From Sedimenticola thiotaurini (GTDB taxonomy: Bacteria; Pseudomonadota; Gammaproteobacteria; Chromatiales; Chromatiaceae), in assembly GCF_001007875.1 (NCBI RefSeq), contig NZ_CP011412.1, positions 1,922,001-1,986,000 of the forward strand: a stretch of DNA of 64,000 nucleotides, written 5' to 3'. A program made the position numbers and the translations under genes. Positions 9,157 to 18,266 of this stretch are shown here, one piece after another (within the stretch, counting starts at the first letter, position 1; each line of letters starts with the position of its first letter). The notes under the pieces were generated by a model. It was not told the DNA's origin, did no database searches, and saw only the letters and a list, made by a program, of their open reading frames with translations.

Positions 9157-11004
9157 ATGAATCTCACTAACCAAAATAGTAAAGATTTCATGGAGATACA
9201 GAAAACACTCGGTTTTACTACGCCTGAGCGCTCCAATGCGCCCACCGATTCAATGCTCCTGAATCCCAAGGAAGTTTCGTCCTGGGTGAGTGGTTTACCT
9301 ATGGCCAACGTGGGAGAGACCTCGCGGCAGGTATTTAAAACCCTTGTTGAGTTCAACAGGATTAACATCCCCCATCTCGATCGAATAAAGATCGCTGAAC
9401 TGCTGCGCCGCCCGATCGGCTACATCTCCGACAACCTGCGAAAGTACTACTACGACTCCCCTTTCCCCCTGTCGGCCAAGAACCGAAAAATCGCCGTACT
9501 CAACCGGGAGCTGTATACCGAGCTGGCCCTCTCCTACAAGATCTTTATCGAGACCATGCTCACCGGGGAAAGTGGCAAGTTTGATCGAAAAATGCTGATC
9601 ATTGCCATTCACCGGGCGATGCGTTTTCTCTCCACGGTGATCTATCAATCTGCCCTCGTCTATGACCCGGTGCCACCCAAGGTCTGGAAAGAGATCCACC
9701 TGCTGTACGCCTATGCCGAGCAGAACGGTATCGAAGAGTTGGCAGTGAAAGATGGCAAGAAGAGCGATTCGGTCAGCAGCATCGGATCCCTGTATAAACA
9801 GATACTGCTGTTCTCCATCTGCTCACCCTATCGACTGCGGCCCCGTAAAATTGAAAACGTCATGCAGTCTCTGGAACAGTGGAGCCTGCTCACCACCCTG
9901 AATATGAGCACCGGAGGAGCTCCGGGCCAGTTTGACTTTGTCGTCAACCTGGCCAGCGACCTGCCACCGCGCCACAGCTCGCTGGAAACCGGGCAGGAGA
10001 ATAGGCTGCGCCGGGTACTCAACACCCAACCGCTGGTGAAGATGTTACGGGAAACCTTCGATCAGCTACCCCAGGACAGTGGCAACAGCGAAGGAGCACA
10101 AACAGGTCAGAAACTCTCAAAGCAGTTGCTGCGGCAGCTGGTCCAGGTCCTGAGCTCCGAACCGAAGCGGGAGTTCGTACGCACCAGGCTCAATTTCGAA
10201 CTGAAAGTGGCCGTGGGCATCAATGCTATCTACAGTCTCCAGACACAGGGGAGCGATGCCCGTGACACCGGCGCATCGCGCGGTGGGAGCTGGGGTGACC
10301 AATCATCCGACAGCACACCCGACCAATCCCTCTACACCCTGTCCGGCAACAAGTTGACCCTGGAGGGCGAGGATGACGCCATACACGAGACTATTCTCGC
10401 CAGTGGCTTTGGCGAATCCGGCTGCAGAGAGGACGGCACCCCGATCTGGGCCAGCCACTCGACTGATAAACAATACGAAACCTTCGCCTGCAAAACAGAC
10501 AACGAGAGTGCCGGCGGCTACTGCATCAACTGGCAGGGAGCCAATGCGCCCAAGGTAAAAATCGGCGAAGTGATCGGCATACAGTCGGCCACCGTCAAGA
10601 ATCAGTTTGCCATTGGCATCAGCCGCTGGATGAAAAACCTGCCCGGCCAGGGCTTGCAACTGGGCATGCAGATGATTGCTCCAAACGCGACCGCTGTAAC
10701 GGTTCACGACCTGGAGACCAACAACCCTACCAGCCATCCCAAACAGTGCCTGCTGCTGCCGGAACTGAAGGCATCTGAACTTCCGGCCAGCCTGATTCTA
10801 CCGACCCTGCCGTTCAAGCCCGGCGATGCCATTATGATTGAGCACAACGGCATGGAGAGGAAGGCCAAACTGACCCAACTGATGGAAACAACCGGCGCTT
10901 TTGCCCGCTTCCAGTTTACCTATCTGGATGGACAGACAGGCGACAGGGAGAGTCACTCCAACGAAGACCCTGCCGATTTTGACAACATCTGGCCCATGCT
11001 GTAA
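9157..11004 (+). CDS. Large protein with PilZ-like C-terminus, adjacent to fimX
   Basis: The product is 615 aa with no signal peptide or membrane segment. The first roughly 380 residues are mostly helical with no motif I can name. From about residue 395 a beta-rich region follows, containing DNESAGG: N449-E-S451-A-G-G454 fits the D/N-x-S-x-x-G half of the PilZ c-di-GMP-binding signature. The preceding RxxxR half is not evident, so nucleotide binding is uncertain. It precedes the FimX-like gene by 60 bp and is very likely cotranscribed. The equivalent slot next to fimX in P. aeruginosa (between psd and fimX) also holds an uncharacterised gene, from memory. A role as FimX partner in type IV pilus control is inferred. 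Confidence 0.75.
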   Translation: MNLTNQNSKDFMEIQKTLGFTTPERSNAPTDSMLLNPKEVSSWVSGLPMANVGETSRQVFKTLVEFNRINIPHLDRIKIAELLRRPIGYISDNLRKYYYDSPFPLSAKNRKIAVLNRELYTELALSYKIFIETMLTGESGKFDRKMLIIAIHRAMRFLSTVIYQSALVYDPVPPKVWKEIHLLYAYAEQNGIEELAVKDGKKSDSVSSIGSLYKQILLFSICSPYRLRPRKIENVMQSLEQWSLLTTLNMSTGGAPGQFDFVVNLASDLPPRHSSLETGQENRLRRVLNTQPLVKMLRETFDQLPQDSGNSEGAQTGQKLSKQLLRQLVQVLSSEPKREFVRTRLNFELKVAVGINAIYSLQTQGSDARDTGASRGGSWGDQSSDSTPDQSLYTLSGNKLTLEGEDDAIHETILASGFGESGCREDGTPIWASHSTDKQYETFACKTDNESAGGYCINWQGANAPKVKIGEVIGIQSATVKNQFAIGISRWMKNLPGQGLQLGMQMIAPNATAVTVHDLETNNPTSHPKQCLLLPELKASELPASLILPTLPFKPGDAIMIEHNGMERKAKLTQLMETTGAFARFQFTYLDGQTGDRESHSNEDPADFDNIWPML

Positions 11005-11064
11005 TGATGCAGAATTAATGTTATTCCAAACAGGTATTTCAATGACACTGGACAACTGCCAGCC

Positions 11065-13152
11065 ATGAATGGAAATCCCGAAACTGATATTTCAATCAGG
11101 CTTCTGGTAATAGAGTCGTCCCTCAATGAGGCAGAGGCCCATATCAGTACGTTACGCAACGCCGGCCTGATAATTCATCCGACCGTTGCCGTGGATGATG
11201 AGGCGTTACTGGATATCGCCGATGATGAAAAACCCGAACTGATACTGCTTTCCCTGCCGGAACCGTTGGACAAACTGACGGCCATTCTCAAGCTCTGTAA
11301 GGCGGCCTTTGCTGACACACCCTACGTCATTATCTATAAGGATCCGGCAACCGATCCCGCCACCCTGATTCAAACCATGCGCGATGGCGCCCGGGATGTG
11401 GTCTGTGCAAACGACCCGGACCATCTGCAGCTGGTTGTCATGCGGGAGTCCGAGGAGATCTACCTGCGCAAAGAGCTGGCAGAGACCCGGGAAAAGTTAA
11501 AAGAGGCGGAAGCCCTCTGCAGCACCCTCATCGAAAGCTCCCAGGACGCCATTGCCTACATCCATGAAGGGATGCACATGCAGGCCAACCCGGCCTATCT
11601 GGAGATGTTCGGTTTTGTGGATATGGATGAGCTGGAAGGTTTGCCTATCCTTGACCTGATCCCGGCCAAGGATCACAAAACGATCAAATCCTTTCTCAGG
11701 ACCCTGGGCCGGGAGCATACCGAGCTCAACATCGCCTGCCAGAACAGTGCCGGGGAGGTTTTTGATGCCAAGTTGGAGTTCTCGCCGGCCACCTTTGACG
11801 GCGAGCCATGCACCCAGTTGATCATCCGCAATGAAGCACAGAACAAGGAGCTTGAGCAGACCATCGAACTGCTGAGCAACCAGGATGCCCAAACCGGCCT
11901 GGCCAATCGTCAATATTTCATGGCGAAAATGGAGCAGCAGATTGCCACGTCGAGTGAAACTGACACCGGCTGCTCCCTGTTCTACATAGTCATCGATGAC
12001 TTCCGGGAAATCAGGAGCCACATCGGCATCACCGCGAGTGACAACCTGCTCAAGGAGCTGGCCGACCTGCTCAGCGAAAATATCGATAAAGAGGAGCTGC
12101 TGGCCCGTTTCGGCGATCACTCATTTACCATCCTGAGCCCCAAGCATAATAGCATCGATGTGGAGACTATGGCGGAGCGACTGCGCCTGCTGGTGGAAGA
12201 GTATATCTACCAGGAGATCAACGTCACCTGCAGCATCGGTGTCAGTCTGTTCGATCCCGACAGCCCGGGAAGTCAGGATTTCATCAATCGCGCCTACCAT
12301 GCCTACGAGGCGGCCCGTAATGGCGGTGGCAATCGCTACTCCTGTTACGACGCCAGTGAGATGCAGGCCAGCTACGGTGAAGATAACACTGGTGACGAAG
12401 CGCGGATCAACGAACTGATTGAGCACGCCCTGGAACATGACCGCTTCCGGCTGGTCTACCAGCCGATCGTCAGCCTGCAGGGCGATAGCCGGGAACACTA
12501 TGCGGTGTTAACCCGGCTGCTGGACAACAACAATGAAGAGATTCTCCCCGACCACTTTATCCGCTACGCCAAGCAGGGTGAGCAGATGGCCAAAGTGGAC
12601 CGCTGGGTAATCGACAAGGCCATTGAAGAGCTCTCCGAACAGCGTAAAGAGGGTAAAAAGGTCAACTTCTTTATCAGCATCTCAAGCTCCGGACTGGAAG
12701 ATGAGGGCATGCTGCTCTGGATCTGCGACTGCCTGCGCAAATACAGCGCCAAGGGTCCCTGGATCACTTTCCAGATTCAGGACAAGGATCTGCGCAACCA
12801 TATTCAGAACGCCAAGAAACTGATCGAAGGCCTGAAGAAGATCAAATGCCAGTTGGCTATTGACCAGTTCGGCTCTAACCCGAAAGCGGACACACTGCTG
12901 AAACATCTGCCGGTGGATTTCGTCAAGTTCGATTTCGAACTGATGCAGGACCTGGCGTCCAACCAGGAGCAACAGGACCACTTGAACGAGCTGAATGCCC
13001 TGGCCAAGGAACACAATATCAAGACAGTGGCCATGGGTGTGGAAGATGCCAATAGCCTGGCGATTCTCTGGACTGTCGGGGTTAACTACATTCAGGGCTA
13101 TTTTCTTCAGGAACCATCTGAAAACATCTCCTATGAGTTCAGCTCCGCATAG
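11065..13152 (+). CDS. fimX: FimX-like protein: REC-PAS-GGDEF-EAL, catalytically degenerate
   Basis: The 695-aa protein has, in order, a receiver-like domain (1-130) lacking an obvious phosphoacceptor Asp, a linker coiled coil (130-150), PAS (150-265), GGDEF (275-430) and EAL (440-690). GGDEF reads G350-D-H-S-F354 and EAL reads A480-V-L, so both active sites are broken. This matches FimX, a c-di-GMP-binding effector that localises to the pole and controls type IV pilus assembly; length and domain order agree. High-affinity binding through the EAL domain remains possible, since many pocket residues such as RL after AVL and the QPIVSL segment are kept. Position downstream of rhdA-psd supports orthology. 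Confidence 0.88.
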   Translation: MNGNPETDISIRLLVIESSLNEAEAHISTLRNAGLIIHPTVAVDDEALLDIADDEKPELILLSLPEPLDKLTAILKLCKAAFADTPYVIIYKDPATDPATLIQTMRDGARDVVCANDPDHLQLVVMRESEEIYLRKELAETREKLKEAEALCSTLIESSQDAIAYIHEGMHMQANPAYLEMFGFVDMDELEGLPILDLIPAKDHKTIKSFLRTLGREHTELNIACQNSAGEVFDAKLEFSPATFDGEPCTQLIIRNEAQNKELEQTIELLSNQDAQTGLANRQYFMAKMEQQIATSSETDTGCSLFYIVIDDFREIRSHIGITASDNLLKELADLLSENIDKEELLARFGDHSFTILSPKHNSIDVETMAERLRLLVEEYIYQEINVTCSIGVSLFDPDSPGSQDFINRAYHAYEAARNGGGNRYSCYDASEMQASYGEDNTGDEARINELIEHALEHDRFRLVYQPIVSLQGDSREHYAVLTRLLDNNNEEILPDHFIRYAKQGEQMAKVDRWVIDKAIEELSEQRKEGKKVNFFISISSSGLEDEGMLLWICDCLRKYSAKGPWITFQIQDKDLRNHIQNAKKLIEGLKKIKCQLAIDQFGSNPKADTLLKHLPVDFVKFDFELMQDLASNQEQQDHLNELNALAKEHNIKTVAMGVEDANSLAILWTVGVNYIQGYFLQEPSENISYEFSSA

Positions 13153-13313
13153 TGATCGCCCAACCCGCTCCCCGGAAGCCGCAAGCGGTTTTCGGGGCGG
13201 CACTGTTTCCCCGTCCAACCTGATTACTGAAGCCCCGGACCACCTTAGGTCGGGACATCTGCACACCATTTTTGACAGCAGGACAAAGACCCGGAGAAGG
13301 TTTTTCCCATATC

Positions 13314-14441
13314 ATGCACCCACACTTTGGCACGGATCACCGGAGTTACCACGCGCGCATGCAGTGCAGCAACTGTCATCATCAGATTGAAGACCCGGAA
13401 GCGCTCTTCTGTGCCCAGTGCGGGCAGTCCCTCTGCATTGAAGGACATTGCTGCTGCTGTGGAAAACGTTTGCAGCCCAACGCCAACTTCTGCGATCGCT
13501 GTGGCGCACCGGTAGCAGTCGAACCAACGACCCCTTCCATGCCCATCATGGAATCCCTCAAGGTCATCTCCCCGCCAGCCACCCCATTCCGGGGAGGGGT
13601 TCAAGCGGAAGTCCGACACCATGTTGAACAGGCGCAGGCAAAACGCACCGTAGAGCGGAAAATCCAGCGGGAAAAAGCGCACCAGGCCGCCAGGTTGCTC
13701 AAGTACGGGCTTAGGGAGAACGACTGGATAAGCATTGCCGGTGGCAGCTTCCTGATGGGTTCTCCGTCCGGGGAAAAAAATCGCTTCGAAAATGAACGTC
13801 AACATGAGGTAGAGGTGAAACAGTTTGAAATACTCAAGACGCCGGTCACCTTTGCCATGTTCGACATCTACTGTAAAGCGATACAAAGCTCTTTCCCGGG
13901 TGATGAAACCTGGGGCCGGGGCAATCGGCCAGTCATCAATGTCAGCTATTGGTCTGCCCTGGAGTACTGCCAATGGCTCGGTGAAAAAATTGATGCCCCA
14001 ATCCGCCTGCCCACCGAGGCGGAGTGGGAATATGCCTGTCGCGCGGGCACTGATACACCGTTCTGGACCGGTCAATCTATCTCGCCGGATCAAGCAAATT
14101 TTGACGGTAACTACACCTATGGCGGCAGTGAGAAGGGGCTCTCCCGCGGCCAGACCACACCGGTAGATCAATTCCCTGCCAATCCCTGGGGACTGCATGA
14201 CATGCATGGCAATGTGTGGGAATGGTGTGCGTCGATCTACGACGAGACCTACAGCGGCCTGGAACTTCAGGATGCCGGTTTCGACTATGAGGACCACCGG
14301 GAACGGGTGGTACGGGGCGGTTCCTGGCACAATGTACCGAGTGGATTACGCAGCGCATCCCGCAACAAACTGAGACCGGACTATCACTATCTTCGGGTCG
14401 GTTTTCGGATCGTCCGGGAGGTAACCACAAACGGCGTATAA
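13314..14441 (+). CDS. Double zinc-ribbon plus formylglycine-generating-enzyme-like (SUMF1) domain protein
   Basis: The product is about 375 aa. The N-terminus holds cysteine pairs CSNC/CAQC and CCCCGK/CDRC (about residues 18-63), typical of double zinc ribbons. A charged helical linker follows, then a FGE-sulfatase domain beginning at ISIAGGSFLMGSPSGE and ending with RVVRGGSWHN...LRVGFRIVRE, the family hallmark. These domains occur in sulfatase-activating enzymes but also in many non-enzymatic proteins; without the two catalytic cysteines being evident, activity is doubtful. No signal peptide, so cytoplasmic. Three in-frame ATGs (13272, 13314, 13359) are possible starts; none has a perfect ribosome site. 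No sulfatase gene lies nearby. Confidence 0.8.
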   Translation: MHPHFGTDHRSYHARMQCSNCHHQIEDPEALFCAQCGQSLCIEGHCCCCGKRLQPNANFCDRCGAPVAVEPTTPSMPIMESLKVISPPATPFRGGVQAEVRHHVEQAQAKRTVERKIQREKAHQAARLLKYGLRENDWISIAGGSFLMGSPSGEKNRFENERQHEVEVKQFEILKTPVTFAMFDIYCKAIQSSFPGDETWGRGNRPVINVSYWSALEYCQWLGEKIDAPIRLPTEAEWEYACRAGTDTPFWTGQSISPDQANFDGNYTYGGSEKGLSRGQTTPVDQFPANPWGLHDMHGNVWEWCASIYDETYSGLELQDAGFDYEDHRERVVRGGSWHNVPSGLRSASRNKLRPDYHYLRVGFRIVREVTTNGV

Positions 14442-14450
14442 AGGCGTCTG

Positions 14451-14488
14451 AAAAAAAAGCCCGTGATGTCCGATCGGATATCACGGGC
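14451..14488 (-). terminator. Terminator of the liv-type ABC operon
   Basis: A near-perfect 30-bp dyad (GCCCGTGAT arms at 14459-14467 and 14480-14488, inner arms also pairing) is followed in the minus direction by eight T residues (A-run 14451-14458). It lies between the convergent SUMF1-like gene and livF and can serve livF. Confidence 0.9.
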
Positions 14489-14511
14489 CCTGTAGTACCG
14501 ATGGTAGTGGT

Positions 14512-15273
14512 TCAGATAGCCAGGTACTGCTGGCGCAACTCCTCGTTATCCAGCACTTCCTGGGCCAGCCCATCAAACACCACCTGTCCCATATCGAGGA
14601 TAATAGCCCGATCTGCAAGCCGCAGTGCCGCCACCGCATTCTGCTCCACGATAATGGTTGTGATACCGAGCTTCTTGATGCCGTCCACGATCCGTTCGAT
14701 CTCATGCACAATCACCGGTGCTAATCCCTCATAGGGCTCATCCAGCAGCAACAGTTTGATATCCCTGGCCAGTGCCCGGGCTACCGCCAGCATCTGCTGC
14801 TCACCACCGGACAGGGTGGTCGCCTCCTGGTCACGACGTTCCGCCAGTCGGGGGAAGTGCTCGTAAATACGCTCAATACTCCAACCGATGGGCGGCGCAA
14901 TCTGGGACAGGATGAGGTTCTCCTCCACCGTCATACCGGCGATGATACGCCGATCCTCCGGCACCAGTGCCACGCCGTTCTGAGCCGCCTCATGGGACTT
15001 CATACTGTGCAGCGGTTTATGATCCAGCCAGATCTCGCCATGGGTCACCTGGGGGCTGTCCACCCGGGCGATGGATCGCAAGGTGGAGGTTTTACCGGCA
15101 CCATTTCGCCCCAACAGAGCCAGTACCTCACCCTCACGGATATCGAAACTGACCCCCTGTACGATATAGCTCTCCCCGTAATAGGAGTGGATATCCCAAC
15201 AGGAGAAAAACGCTGGATCGGAACCGGCCCGGTTGACCGGCGTGACGCGCTGGGTTGCACTCTTCTTGCTCAT
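14512..15273 (-). CDS. livF: ABC transporter ATP-binding protein, LivF type
   Basis: The 253-aa ATPase has Walker A GRNGAGKTS, signature LSGGEQQ, Walker B LLLLDEP and the LivF-typical EGLAP segment. An extra 25-residue N-terminus precedes the usual start of the domain. Its start codon overlaps the livG stop (ATGA), so translation is coupled. It is the last gene of the five-gene transporter operon and pairs with LivG to power uptake through LivH/LivM. Confidence 0.93.
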   Translation of the reverse strand: MSKKSATQRVTPVNRAGSDPAFFSCWDIHSYYGESYIVQGVSFDIREGEVLALLGRNGAGKTSTLRSIARVDSPQVTHGEIWLDHKPLHSMKSHEAAQNGVALVPEDRRIIAGMTVEENLILSQIAPPIGWSIERIYEHFPRLAERRDQEATTLSGGEQQMLAVARALARDIKLLLLDEPYEGLAPVIVHEIERIVDGIKKLGITTIIVEQNAVAALRLADRAIILDMGQVVFDGLAQEVLDNEELRQQYLAI

Positions 15274-16028
15274 AGTTCAGCCCCTCCCAGGTAAGCTTCC
15301 TGAACCTTAGGATTGCCGCGGATCTCATCCGGTGTACCGGTGGCAATAATCCGACCCTGAGCCAATACACTGATGGTATCAGCCAGACTGAACACCACGT
15401 GCATATCGTGTTCAATAATGATCTTGGTCATGCCCCGCTCTTTAATTCGCTTCAGCAGATCGATGGTCCGGTTGGTGTCATGTCGCGCCATACCGGCAGT
15501 GGGTTCATCCAGCAGCAGCAGTCGCGGATGCTGCACCAGACCCATTGCCAGTTCCAGACGTCGCTTGTCACCCCGGGACATACTGCCGGAGTGTTTGTGG
15601 ATGTGCTCGCCCAGTCCCATATCTTCCAGGATATGCACGGCATCGGCCTCAATCTCCCGCTCTGAGGCGAGACTGCTGAAGGCATTGAACTTGAACGTGC
15701 CATCCCGTTTCGCCAGTGCCGGAATCATCACATTCTGCAAGACGGTGAGATCGGGAAAGATCTCCGGCGTCTGGAACACCCGCACCATCCCGGCGTGATT
15801 GATCTCGTGCGGCTGCAGCCCGATCATATTCTTGCCATCGAACTCCACCGTTCCGCTGTCCGGAATCAGGCGTCCGATACAGCAGTTGAGCAGCGTGGAT
15901 TTACCAGCCCCGTTGGGGCCGATAATGGCGTGAGTCTTACCCTCTTCAATATCCAGGTTGATGTCACCCAACGCGTGCAGACCGCCGAAGGTTTTATCCA
16001 CATTCTTGATGCTTAAAACAATACTCAT
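15270..16028 (-). CDS. livG: ABC transporter ATP-binding protein, LivG type
   Basis: The product is 252 aa from ATG at 16028, preceded by a strong AAGGAG 7 nt upstream; an in-frame ATG at 16061 lies inside livM and is rejected. Walker A is GPNGAGKST and Walker B LLLLDEPTAG. The signature region reads SMSRGDKRRLEL, so the usual LSGGQ/LSYGQ is replaced by MSRGD. The two ATPases of this family act as a heterodimer, and one degenerate signature may make one of the two ATP sites weaker. It starts 4 bp after livM. Confidence 0.92.
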   Translation of the reverse strand: MSIVLSIKNVDKTFGGLHALGDINLDIEEGKTHAIIGPNGAGKSTLLNCCIGRLIPDSGTVEFDGKNMIGLQPHEINHAGMVRVFQTPEIFPDLTVLQNVMIPALAKRDGTFKFNAFSSLASEREIEADAVHILEDMGLGEHIHKHSGSMSRGDKRRLELAMGLVQHPRLLLLDEPTAGMARHDTNRTIDLLKRIKERGMTKIIIEHDMHVVFSLADTISVLAQGRIIATGTPDEIRGNPKVQEAYLGGAEL

Positions 16029-16032
16029 CACA

Positions 16033-17169
16033 TCACTCCTTCTCTGCCGGCACGGCAACATCGCGGTTTCCGATCATGCTGAAAAGCCGCCGTATATAGG
16101 TATTGGCGTGGCGAATACCTTCCATTACGCCACCCGGCAGGAAGATCACCACGATCATGAACAACAAGCCGAGGGTCAGGTGCCAACCTTCGCCCACGAA
16201 CTCGCTGGTGATGGCGACCACGATGTTCTCCAGCCAATCAGGCAGGAAGGCAAAAATCTCATGCAGTCGCATATCGTTCATGGCAGAGAAGATGTTTTCG
16301 AAATACTTGATAATGCCGGCGCCAAACAGCGGGCCAAGCAGGGTTCCGGCACCACCCAGGATGGTCATCAATACCACCTCGCCAGACGCGGTCCACTGCA
16401 TGCGTTCGGCACCCGCCAGCGGATCGGTCACCGCCATCAGTGAACCGGCCAGCCCGGCGTACATGCCGGAGATGACAAATGCCGTTAGCAGGTAGGGCCG
16501 GGTATTGAAACCGGTGTACTTCATACGAGTCTGGTTGGACTTGATGGCCAACAGCTTGAGGCCGAACGGCGAACGGAAGATGCGCAGCGAGATAAAGAAG
16601 CCGATAATCAGCATCACCGCACAAAAGTAGAATCCGCTGTAGCCGCTCATCTCCAGACCGAACAGCTGAGTGGAGGGCAATCCCTCACCGACCGGACCAT
16701 CCAGAACCCGTGGATCATTCATGGTCAACTGCAGACCGGTCTCACCGTTGGTCAATGGTGTCAGTACGGAGTAGGCCAGGTTGTAGGACATCTGGGCAAA
16801 AGCCAGGGTCAGGATCGAGAAGTAGATACCCGAGCGCCGCAGACTGAGAAACCCGATCACGACAGCAAACAGACCGGCCACCAGAACGGAAAAGATCACT
16901 GCCGGTATCACGTTCATGGTCAACAGCTTGAATGACCAGACCGCCGTATAGGAACCGACCCCCAGGAACACGGCATGACCAAAGGAGAGATACCCGGTCA
17001 GGCCGAACAGCAGGTTGAAGCCGATGGCAAAAATCCCAAAGATCGCAAACTTCTGCAGCAGGTCAGGATAACCTGCACCAACCGGGGTCAACCAGACCGG
17101 TGCTGTCAGGACGACCAAAGTGAATATGGCCATGACAACCCAGTCATTTCGTAACAATGGCATATTCAT
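16033..17169 (-). CDS. livM: ABC transporter permease, LivM type
   Basis: The 378-aa inner-membrane permease has about ten hydrophobic segments and the family pattern [21 protein letters not shown] near residues 50-70 and the EAA-like loop [16 protein letters not shown]-terminal extension (about 40 residues more than E. coli LivM core) includes a final membrane segment. It begins one base after the livH stop codon, and is part of the livHMGF run. Confidence 0.93.
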   Translation of the reverse strand: MNMPLLRNDWVVMAIFTLVVLTAPVWLTPVGAGYPDLLQKFAIFGIFAIGFNLLFGLTGYLSFGHAVFLGVGSYTAVWSFKLLTMNVIPAVIFSVLVAGLFAVVIGFLSLRRSGIYFSILTLAFAQMSYNLAYSVLTPLTNGETGLQLTMNDPRVLDGPVGEGLPSTQLFGLEMSGYSGFYFCAVMLIIGFFISLRIFRSPFGLKLLAIKSNQTRMKYTGFNTRPYLLTAFVISGMYAGLAGSLMAVTDPLAGAERMQWTASGEVVLMTILGGAGTLLGPLFGAGIIKYFENIFSAMNDMRLHEIFAFLPDWLENIVVAITSEFVGEGWHLTLGLLFMIVVIFLPGGVMEGIRHANTYIRRLFSMIGNRDVAVPAEKE

Positions 17170-17170
17170 A

Positions 17171-18187
17171 TCAATCCTCCATCACGCCTTTGCGTCCCAT
17201 CAGACCACGGGGCCTGACCAGGATAATGACTACAGCGACCAGATAGATGATGATCTGATCAATACCAGGAATGATGTTTTTCACTTCATTCATGGAGGCG
17301 AAGGATTGCAGAATTCCCAGCAGGAAGCCCGCTGCCACGGCGCCGCCCAGCGACCCCATACCTCCTACAACCACCACCACGAAGGAGAGCACCAGGAAGT
17401 CCATCCCCATGTGGTAATCAGGCGGTAGAATCGGCGCGTACATGACACCGGCCAGACCGGCCACCACGGCAGCAATGCCGAATACAATAGTAAAGCGGTG
17501 CTCCACATTGATACCCAACAGGCCCACCGTCTCCCGGTCATGCATACCGGCCCGCACCACCATACCGAACGTGGTGAACTGCAGGAACGCGAACACAGCA
17601 AAAATGACAATGCCCGAGAATAGCAGGTAGATCAATCGCCACCAGGGGTAAACCACGGACTCGCCCAACCCGAACAGAACACCGATAGGTGCACTACCGG
17701 CAACGATCTCCGGAGCGGGTGAAGGGATCGGGTTAGCCCCAAAGAAGGATTTAACGATCTCCTGCAACACAATCGCCAGGCCGAAGGTGACCAGGATCTG
17801 CTCCGCATGTGAACGTTTATAAAAATGCTTGATCAAGCCTCGTTCCATGATCAGGCCGATCAGCAACATCACCGGTATGGCCAGCAGGATCGATATGGGT
17901 ACCGACCAATCGATAATGGTTTTACCGAAGTCGCCAAACCAGATTTCCAGATAGGCTTGCTCTTTGTAGGCGTCAAAGAAGGTAATGCTTTCGTCCTTTA
18001 CCTTCACGGAGAGCGTCAATATTTTTTCTACCGTAACCGCGCAGAACGCACCCAGCATAAACAAGGCGCCGTGGGCGAAATTCACCACGCCCAGGGTTCC
18101 GAACACGAGTGTCAGGCCGAGGGCAATCAGTGCGTAGGCACCGCCCTTATCAAGGCCGTTTAAGATCTGAAGAAGGATCGCATCCAT
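17171..18187 (-). CDS. livH: ABC transporter permease, LivH type
   Basis: The 338-aa permease has about eight hydrophobic segments and starts with the typical [20 protein letters not shown] segment and [21 protein letters not shown] hydrophilic insert at about 60-90 ([17 protein letters not shown]) is not in the E. coli protein. It is separated from the binding-protein gene by an 80-bp gap holding a hairpin that may reduce read-through and so set the binding protein in excess over permease. Confidence 0.93.
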   Translation of the reverse strand: MDAILLQILNGLDKGGAYALIALGLTLVFGTLGVVNFAHGALFMLGAFCAVTVEKILTLSVKVKDESITFFDAYKEQAYLEIWFGDFGKTIIDWSVPISILLAIPVMLLIGLIMERGLIKHFYKRSHAEQILVTFGLAIVLQEIVKSFFGANPIPSPAPEIVAGSAPIGVLFGLGESVVYPWWRLIYLLFSGIVIFAVFAFLQFTTFGMVVRAGMHDRETVGLLGINVEHRFTIVFGIAAVVAGLAGVMYAPILPPDYHMGMDFLVLSFVVVVVGGMGSLGGAVAAGFLLGILQSFASMNEVKNIIPGIDQIIIYLVAVVIILVRPRGLMGRKGVMED

Positions 18188-18215
18188 TACTGTCTACACA
18201 CCACTGAAATTAGAT

Positions 18216-18249
18216 AAAAACAGGCGCCGGCTGCCCGAAGGCAGCCGGC
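18216..18249 (-). terminator. Intraoperon attenuator-like terminator between binding protein and livH
   Basis: A 10-bp perfect stem (GCCGGCTGCC at 18226-18235 and complement at 18240-18249) with a 4-nt loop is followed, minus direction, by GCCTG and five T residues (18216-18220). The weak spacing to the T-run fits partial termination. Confidence 0.75.
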
Positions 18250-18266
18250 AGACAGGCTAGAGTGGA

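Noticed and set aside
13245-14330. 361-aa ORF opposite the zinc-ribbon/SUMF1-like gene
   Set aside because: Antisense shadow; the plus frame holds clear cysteine pairs and the FGE family ending.
17825-17840. TTGATCAAG as a Dnr box inside livH
   Set aside because: Half-sites are fused with no N4 spacer and it lies within a coding region.
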